Source: Brevibacterium gallinarum (GTDB taxonomy: Bacteria > Actinomycetota > Actinomycetes > Actinomycetales > Brevibacteriaceae). Taken from it: a DNA stretch of 64,000 bases. Both the position numbers and the translations under genes were made by a program. This document shows, piece by piece, positions 59,035 to 64,000 of this stretch; the first letter of the stretch is position 1; each line of letters starts with the position of its first letter. Under the pieces are notes generated by a model. The model saw nothing but the letters and a program-made list of their open reading frames with translations, did not search any database and was not told where the DNA came from. The DNA is taken from contig NZ_JACSPY010000001.1 of NCBI RefSeq assembly GCF_014836885.1, positions 1-64,000 of the forward strand, given 5' to 3'.

Positions 59035-60687
59035 ATGAACACCTCTTCTGATCAGCAGCTGCAGCCCTCGACTGCGGTGGCCCGCGCCGTCGTCCGCGCC
59101 CTGACCGCCGCTGGGGTGCGCGATGTCGTCATCTGCCCCGGCTCCCGGTCAGCGCCCCTGACCTATGCGCTCGCGCAGGCCGCTGCGGCCGGCCGGATCG
59201 ACACGTTCGTGCGCATCGACGAGCGCTCGGCTGCGTTCCACGCTCTCGGTCTGGCCAAAGGCCGTCGGATCGCCGGTCAGCCCCGCCCGGTCGCCGTCGT
59301 CACCACCTCGGGTTCGGCGGTCGCGAACCTCCACCCGGCGTTCGCCGAAGCCGCCTACGCCTGCCTGCCGCTCATCGCGCTCACCGCCGACCGGCCGGCC
59401 CGGCTGCGCGGCACCGGCGCCAATCAGACTCTCGATGCGCAGGCGACGATGCTGCCCGAGGCCGTGGCCGGCTGCGATATCCCCGCCGGCGCCCCCGACG
59501 CCGAGGTGATCGCCGGGCGCTGCCTGGCAGCGGCCCGCGGTGCCGGGCCGGGTGGGCGGCCGGGCCCGGTGCAGGTCAACGTCCAGTTCGACGTCCCGCT
59601 CGTGCCCACCGCCGCCGAGGCGGCAGACGGCTGGGCAGCAGAGCTCACGTGCCCGCCGGTCCCCGCGCCCGAGGCGGCCGAGGCCGCGCAGATCACCGCC
59701 GCTGCCGAGGCGCTGACCGAGGCGAGCGGGGAGACGATCGTGCTCGCCGGGGATGTCCACGGCTTCCCGCTGGCAGGGCTGGCCGCAGCTCTCGAAGCCA
59801 CCGGTGTGCCGATCCTGGCCGAACCATCCTGTCCGCTCGTCGACTCCAGCGCCGCGGTGCCGGCCCACCCGCAGGTCCTCGAGGCGCACCCAGAGCTTCT
59901 CGATGGCTGCCGGCGGGTCGTCGTCATCGGCAAGCCGACCCTGTTCCGGCCCGATGCGAAGCTGCTGGCCTCCGACCGGCAGATCATCCGCATTCCCGCC
60001 GGCGCCGAGGTGGGCCTCGCCTCGGCACTCGACGCCGCACGCGACGCCGAAGGTCCTGCTGGTGCGGGCAGCTGGTCGGGCCGCTGGATCGAGGCCGGCC
60101 GGAAGCTCACCGGAACCGGCGGCAGGCGGGCGGAGATCGTGCAGGCGGCACTCACCGCTGCGCCTGCTGCGGTGCGCCCGCACGTCTATGCAGCCAGCTC
60201 CTCGGCCATCCGCGTCATCGCCGAGACCATCCACGCCGTACCGCTCGGCCGGCGCGCGCATGTGCATGCCTCGCGCGGACTGGCCGGCATCGACGGGCTC
60301 ATCTCGACAGCCACCGGGTTCTCCCGGGCACTTGACCCGGCTGTGCCGGTGCGGCTCATCATCGGGGACCTGGCGATGCTGCATGAGATCGGCGGGCTGC
60401 TGCGCGAAGCAGGCGAGGAGCTGCCGGCGCTGCAGATCATCGTGCTCAACGACGACGGCGGGCAGATCTTCGCCGGACTCGAACACGGCCAGGACCACCT
60501 CGTGCCCTACTTCGAACGCTACTTCGCCACCCCGCACGGCCGGGACTTCGCTGATTTGGCAGTCGGCTACGGCTGGCCGCACACACAGGCCGACAGTGCC
60601 GAGGCGCTCGCCCGGGTGCTCGCGGCTGGCGAGCCGGGCATCATCGAGGTGCCGCTGCCGTCCGTGGCCAGACCAGCAGCCAGTTGA
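59035..60687 (+). CDS. menD: 2-succinyl-6-hydroxy-2,4-cyclohexadiene-1-carboxylate synthase MenD (SEPHCHC synthase)
   Basis: 550-residue thiamine-diphosphate enzyme that joins 2-oxoglutarate and isochorismate. N-terminal pyrimidine domain: VICPGSRSAPLTYA and the conserved Glu in RIDERSAAFHALGLAKG. The C-terminal PP domain has the cofactor region GDLAMLHEIGGLL and NDDGGQIF. ATG 59035 is used; GTG 59032 directly before it is an alternative. It is convergent with the membrane-protein gene downstream of menF. Confidence 0.95.
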   Translation: MNTSSDQQLQPSTAVARAVVRALTAAGVRDVVICPGSRSAPLTYALAQAAAAGRIDTFVRIDERSAAFHALGLAKGRRIAGQPRPVAVVTTSGSAVANLHPAFAEAAYACLPLIALTADRPARLRGTGANQTLDAQATMLPEAVAGCDIPAGAPDAEVIAGRCLAAARGAGPGGRPGPVQVNVQFDVPLVPTAAEAADGWAAELTCPPVPAPEAAEAAQITAAAEALTEASGETIVLAGDVHGFPLAGLAAALEATGVPILAEPSCPLVDSSAAVPAHPQVLEAHPELLDGCRRVVVIGKPTLFRPDAKLLASDRQIIRIPAGAEVGLASALDAARDAEGPAGAGSWSGRWIEAGRKLTGTGGRRAEIVQAALTAAPAAVRPHVYAASSSAIRVIAETIHAVPLGRRAHVHASRGLAGIDGLISTATGFSRALDPAVPVRLIIGDLAMLHEIGGLLREAGEELPALQIIVLNDDGGQIFAGLEHGQDHLVPYFERYFATPHGRDFADLAVGYGWPHTQADSAEALARVLAAGEPGIIEVPLPSVARPAAS

Positions 60688-60695
60688 GTCTGGCG

Positions 60696-60728
60696 TCAGG
60701 CGCTGCCGCAGGAATCAGGCGCTGCCGC
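60696..60728. repeat. 14-bp direct repeat including a minus-strand stop codon
   Basis: TCAGGCGCTGCCGC occurs at 60696-60709 and 60715-60728. In the second copy the TCA is the stop codon of the minus-strand gene; the first copy repeats that gene's 3' end 19 bp further on, out of frame. Confidence 0.85.
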
Positions 60729-61230
60729 GGCGCTGCGCGCGCCTGCTGGCAGCAGCGATGAGACTGAGCGCCACGCCGGCGATGAGGATGCCACCAGCAG
60801 CGAGCATGATGACCGCGGCGGTGGTCGCCCCGCCGTCGGATGGGGCGAAGAGGTCGGTGACATAGCCGATGAGGAACGTCCCGGCCCCGGCGTAGACGAC
60901 GATGTTGGCGACCCTGCCGAGCGCAGTGGCCGGGCGTTCGGCTGAGTCGGTGAACTCGCGGCGCGAATCGTCGTGCCGGGTGCCGCCGGAGGTGACGTCG
61001 TGCTCGGCATCGCCGTCATGGTCACCGGTGCCGTCATCGAAGGACCCGGCGACCGTGCTCGCCACCTGCAGGCCGAAGCCGGTGGCGATGAGCACGGCGG
61101 TGACGGTGAGGACGAACTCCTGACCAGCCGGCGGCCCGTCGCCCAAGAACCTGAGCAGGAAGCTGATGAGCGCACTGAACGCGACGATGACCGCACCTGC
61201 GAAGATCGCCAGATACCCGGACCTACGCAT
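60715..61230 (-). CDS. small membrane protein downstream of menF
   Basis: Unrecognised 171-residue protein with four hydrophobic segments, two near the N-terminus and two after a central charged Asp/Glu/Arg/His-rich loop (about residues 60-105). It starts inside the last codons of menF (eight-base overlap) with GGGAGGGAAG upstream, so it is translated with isochorismate synthase. Function unknown. Its 3' end is partly duplicated downstream. Confidence 0.75.
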   Translation of the reverse strand: MRRSGYLAIFAGAVIVAFSALISFLLRFLGDGPPAGQEFVLTVTAVLIATGFGLQVASTVAGSFDDGTGDHDGDAEHDVTSGGTRHDDSRREFTDSAERPATALGRVANIVVYAGAGTFLIGYVTDLFAPSDGGATTAAVIMLAAGGILIAGVALSLIAAASRRAQRRGSA

Positions 61231-62692
61231 GACTTCCCTCCCGCTCAGCAGCCGTAGGTGCTGCATCCGTCGGCATGGCTGCCGCGCGCTCCTCTGCGAT
61301 CGCGGCCTGCGGGTCGATGCCGAGCGCGGTGCGCATCGGCGCGAACTTCGCACCGGTCTCGACCAGCTCGGTCAGCGGATCGGAATCGGGCATGATCCCG
61401 GCCCCGGCGAAGAGCCGGATGCGGTTGCGGGCCTCGAACTGACCGCACCGCAGCGCGATGCCGAACTGCCCGTTGCCGGCCGCGTCCATCCAGCCCACCG
61501 GCCCGGAGAACCGGCCCCGGTCGGTGCGTTCGTACTCCGCGATCGTCGCGGCGGCCAGCGGCGTCGGCACCCCGCCGATCGCAGCAGTCGGATGGACCGC
61601 CTCGGCGACGGCCAGCGCAGTCGGCACCCGCCCGTCGCGAGCTGTCAGCGTGCCGTGGGCATCGGAGGCCAGGTGGATGACGTTGGCCAGCTGCAGCAGG
61701 TGCGGCTCCTCGTCGACGTGCAGCTGATCGGTCAGGCGGGTCAGCGGCGCGACGATCGACTCGATCGCATACCGGTGCTCCTCCTGGTCCTTGGCCTTGC
61801 CCAGCAGTTCGCGGGCCGCGGCGAGTTCGGCGCGCGGATCGTCCTCGACCCGGTAGGTGCCGGCGAGCACCCGAGTGGTGACCCGGCCGTCCTCGACTCC
61901 GACGAGCAGCTCCGGGGTCGCGCCGATGAGGCCGGCGACATCGAAGGTCCAGCAGCCCGGATAGGCGGTGTTGAGCGCCGCGAGCAGCGCACGCACGTCG
62001 ATCTCATCGGGAGTCTCGATGAGCTCATCGCGGGCGAGCACGACCTTCTTCAGCGCCTGCGCACCGGTATGCTCCCGCATGAGAGCGCTCGCCTGGGCGA
62101 CGATGTCGAGGTAGTCCGCCCCGGTCGTATGCCCGGGTTTCCGGGTCGCGCCGACCGGCCGGCGGATCGGGGTCGGGGCGAGGACGAGCTCCCCATCGTC
62201 ACTGCCATCGCCGTTGCCGGCCGGGTCGGCTGTGCGAGCACCGGCACTCAGCGGTTCGATCGAGGTCAGCCACACGCGCCCATCGCGGCGGCCGAGCAGA
62301 TAGCGGGGGATGTCGATGACCGAGGTGGCCTGCGACTGGGCGGAGAACGTCACCGCCGAGAAGCACGCCAGGCCCGAACCCGGCAGGCCGACCGGATCGT
62401 CGATCGTCGAGGTCGCCACGATCTGCTGCCAGGCCCGGTCGAGGTCAGCGAACCGGCGGGCACCGGTGGCTGTCAGCCGGGCTGCCCGGCCGAACCCGAC
62501 GAGCCCGGAGGTGTGCCGCACCCAGCAGGAGAACCCTGCAGCCGGCAGCTGGGAGATGAACTCCTGCGGCGTCGTCGGCAGCCCGTGGGTGAAGGGCACC
62601 GGGGCATGGGGGCTGAGGCCGTCGATGAACCATGAACGCACCACAAACCGCGGCAGCCCAGGGTCGTCATCGCTCACATCGATCCTGTCCAT
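61223..62692 (-). CDS. menF: isochorismate synthase MenF
   Basis: 489-residue chorismate-utilising enzyme that supplies isochorismate to MenD. The chorismate-binding domain is in the second half, with KVVLARDEL, GATPELLVG, HPTAAIGGVP, GRFSGPVGWMD and FAGAGIMPDSDP. ATG 62692 is preferred over ATG 62698 because the TAGGAT hexamer at 62702-62707 predicts +1 at 62695, between the two. The alternative EntC role is unlikely without siderophore genes nearby. Confidence 0.92.
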   Translation of the reverse strand: MDRIDVSDDDPGLPRFVVRSWFIDGLSPHAPVPFTHGLPTTPQEFISQLPAAGFSCWVRHTSGLVGFGRAARLTATGARRFADLDRAWQQIVATSTIDDPVGLPGSGLACFSAVTFSAQSQATSVIDIPRYLLGRRDGRVWLTSIEPLSAGARTADPAGNGDGSDDGELVLAPTPIRRPVGATRKPGHTTGADYLDIVAQASALMREHTGAQALKKVVLARDELIETPDEIDVRALLAALNTAYPGCWTFDVAGLIGATPELLVGVEDGRVTTRVLAGTYRVEDDPRAELAAARELLGKAKDQEEHRYAIESIVAPLTRLTDQLHVDEEPHLLQLANVIHLASDAHGTLTARDGRVPTALAVAEAVHPTAAIGGVPTPLAAATIAEYERTDRGRFSGPVGWMDAAGNGQFGIALRCGQFEARNRIRLFAGAGIMPDSDPLTELVETGAKFAPMRTALGIDPQAAIAEERAAAMPTDAAPTAAEREGSHA

Positions 62693-62701
62693 ATTCATGC
62701 C

Positions 62702-62707
62702 ATCCTA
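62702..62707 (-). promoter_or_regulatory. -10 TAGGAT of menF
   Basis: On the minus strand TAGGAT predicts transcription from about 62695, a three-base leader before ATG 62692. The remainder of the 113-bp gap to menG shows no other clear element. Confidence 0.45.
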
Positions 62708-62805
62708 CGTGCTCACCGGCCCCGGCGGCAGGCACCTCGAGCACACTGCACCACGACACCGGGCCCCGATTGGCTCCCGGGCGGCTCAGTTGAGACGATA
62801 GGGCA

Positions 62806-63534
62806 ATGAACCGGGCCCAGCTGGACAAACAGGCCGCCGACGTCGCGTCGATGTTCGACGACGTCGCCGAGCGCTACGACCTCACCAACGACGTCATGAC
62901 CTTCGGGATCTCGCGCCTGTGGCGCATCGCCAACACCGAGGCGGTCGATCCCAATCCGGGTGAGCGGATCCTCGACCTGGCCGCCGGGACCGGCGCCTCG
63001 TCCGTTCCGTATGCGCGCGCCGGCGCCGAGGTGGTCGCAGGCGACATCTCCGAGGGCATGCTCGCTGTCGGACGGAAGCGCTACCCGGACATCGAGTTCG
63101 TCTACGCCGACGCCCTCGACCTGCCGTTCGCCGCTGAGACCTTCGATGCGGTGACGATCACGTACGGCATCCGCAACTTCCAGGACGTCGACGCGGCCCT
63201 GACGGAGATCCTGCGCGTCCTCAAGCCCGGCGGCCGGCTCGTCATCGCCGAGTTCTCCACCCCGACGTTCGCGCCGTTCGCCGTGGCGTACAAGGAGTAC
63301 ATCATGGCCGCGCTGCCGGCCCTGGCGAAGGCCGTGAGCTCGAACCCTGAGGCCTACGTCTACCTCGCCGAGTCGATCCGCACCTGGCCGGACCAGGACA
63401 CCTTCGCCCGGCAGATCTTCGCTGCCGGCTACGACCAGGTGAAGTACCGCAACCTCACCGGCGGCATCGTCGCCATCCACCACGCCCTCAAACCCGCCGC
63501 CGGGCCCAACCCCGCCGGCGGCCCGACGGCATGA
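62806..63534 (+). CDS. menG: demethylmenaquinone methyltransferase MenG/UbiE
   Basis: 242-residue SAM-dependent methyltransferase, last step of menaquinone synthesis. Family motifs: [19 protein letters not shown] at the N-terminus, [14 protein letters not shown] (SAM binding), and the UbiE signature [26 protein letters not shown]. With menA and menD present and no ubiquinone genes, MenG is the right name. The stop overlaps the next ATG (ATGA). Divergent from menF. Confidence 0.95.
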   Translation: MNRAQLDKQAADVASMFDDVAERYDLTNDVMTFGISRLWRIANTEAVDPNPGERILDLAAGTGASSVPYARAGAEVVAGDISEGMLAVGRKRYPDIEFVYADALDLPFAAETFDAVTITYGIRNFQDVDAALTEILRVLKPGGRLVIAEFSTPTFAPFAVAYKEYIMAALPALAKAVSSNPEAYVYLAESIRTWPDQDTFARQIFAAGYDQVKYRNLTGGIVAIHHALKPAAGPNPAGGPTA

Positions 63535-64000
63535 CCCACATCGACGCCGACGTCGTCATCGTCGGTGCAGGACCGGCCGGCTCGACCGCAGCCGCCCACC
63601 TCGCCCAGGCCGGCTTCGAGGTCGCACTTCTGGAGAAGGCATCCTTCCCGCGCGACAAGATCTGCGGCGACGCCCTCACCCCCAGGGCTGTGCGCGAAAC
63701 CCAGCGCCTCGGCATCCCGACCCGGGCCGAGGACGGCTGGCACCCCAACCGCGGGCTGCGGCTCATCGGCGCCGGCCACCGCCTGGAGATCGACTGGCCC
63801 GATGTGCCGGGCATGCCCGATCATGGGCTGACACGCCCGCGCATGAAGCTCGACGCCGACCTCGCCGGCTTCGCAGCCGCGTGCGGCGCGCGCCTGCACG
63901 AGAACACGATGGCCACCCATCCGCTCCTCGGCCCCGACGGCTGGGTCACCGGGGTCGCCGCCCGGGCCACCGATGAACGCGGCCGCAGGACCGGCCCCGA
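63531..64000 (+). CDS. menJ: geranylgeranyl reductase family FAD protein, probable menaquinone reductase MenJ (partial)
   Basis: The window ends inside this gene; the first 156 codons are visible. [21 protein letters not shown] at residues 8-28 is the FAD-binding motif, and [20 protein letters not shown] is the PxxYxW-like family region of geranylgeranyl reductases. Next to menG, the likely function is saturation of one isoprene unit of the menaquinone side chain, as for mycobacterial MenJ (inference from family and position). ATGA overlap with menG. Confidence 0.85.
   Translation, partial: MTHIDADVVIVGAGPAGSTAAAHLAQAGFEVALLEKASFPRDKICGDALTPRAVRETQRLGIPTRAEDGWHPNRGLRLIGAGHRLEIDWPDVPGMPDHGLTRPRMKLDADLAGFAAACGARLHENTMATHPLLGPDGWVTGVAARATDERGRRTGP

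Noticed and set aside
1..64000. CRISPR array, tRNA or rRNA genes, prophage or complete IS element
   Set aside because: No regular spacer-repeat pattern, no cloverleaf-like sequence with conserved T-loop and no transposase or phage structural gene was seen by eye; a covariance-model scan would be decisive for small RNAs.

Overview
The window is GC-rich DNA (roughly two thirds G+C by eye) packed with short-spaced or overlapping genes. It comes from an actinobacterium (Actinomycetota), most plausibly a member of the Micrococcales such as Brevibacterium; the genus is an inference. Support comes from the 32-residue bS22-type ribosomal protein, the radA-disA pair, a Rex-headed heme operon, menaquinone rather than ubiquinone genes, a short actinobacterial-type ArgA, a DUF222/HNH protein, and many genes whose -10 hexamer (TANNNT) lies 6-7 nt before the start codon, as expected for leaderless mRNAs. 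No tRNA, rRNA, CRISPR array, insertion sequence or prophage was seen.

Layout. 1-5.9 kb: two divergent genes with Gln/Pro-rich N-termini, an SRPBCC-like protein, argA, mutY and an anchored secreted protein. 5.9-8.6 kb: radA and disA (DNA repair and c-di-AMP checkpoint). 8.7-11.2 kb: a DUF222/HNH nuclease-like gene behind a near-consensus promoter and a 20-bp tandem duplication. 11.2-15.1 kb: aldehyde dehydrogenase (ALDH7/piperideine-6-carboxylate type), an FAD amine oxidase and a divergent LysR regulator, probably lysine/pipecolate catabolism. 15.1-19.4 kb: a methyltransferase and the ykoE-ykoD-ykoC thiamine-precursor ECF transporter behind a TPP riboswitch whose first stem begins three bases after a degenerate NUDIX-like gene. 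20.5-25.1 kb: the methylcitrate (propionate) operon prpD-prpB-prpC plus a crotonase-fold gene, behind a perfect 22-bp palindromic operator and closed by a terminator. 25.1-27.3 kb: a YtrA-type GntR regulator with its ABC transporter. 27.3-30.1 kb: ppx, a sugar-isomerase-like gene and proC. 30.1-34.0 kb: a SulP transporter and trkH-trkA. 34.1-35.3 kb: acuC.

35.4-48.6 kb is one long same-strand run: bS22, then a glutaredoxin-like gene, rex, a fused hemA-hemC, a hemD with an N-terminal methyltransferase-like domain, hemB, a MarR regulator, hemL, a phosphatase, and the cytochrome c biogenesis genes (TlpA/ResA-like thioredoxin, ccdA, resB, ccsB). Most neighbours overlap start to stop. It links heme synthesis with heme delivery to cytochromes c, and a redox sensor sits near the head. 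49-64 kb is a menaquinone region: menA, menE, menB, menC, menD, menF, menG and the start of a menJ-like reductase, on both strands, interspersed with membrane proteins, a GNAT protein, an esterase and a CPBP protease. Two of these membrane proteins are paralogues that bracket menC and the GNAT gene. Together the right half encodes the components of a menaquinone/cytochrome respiratory chain.

Beyond the genes, the sequence shows three repeated themes: probable leaderless starts, perfect short tandem duplications (several spanning stop codons, as if from replication slippage), and translational coupling by 1-8 nt overlaps.
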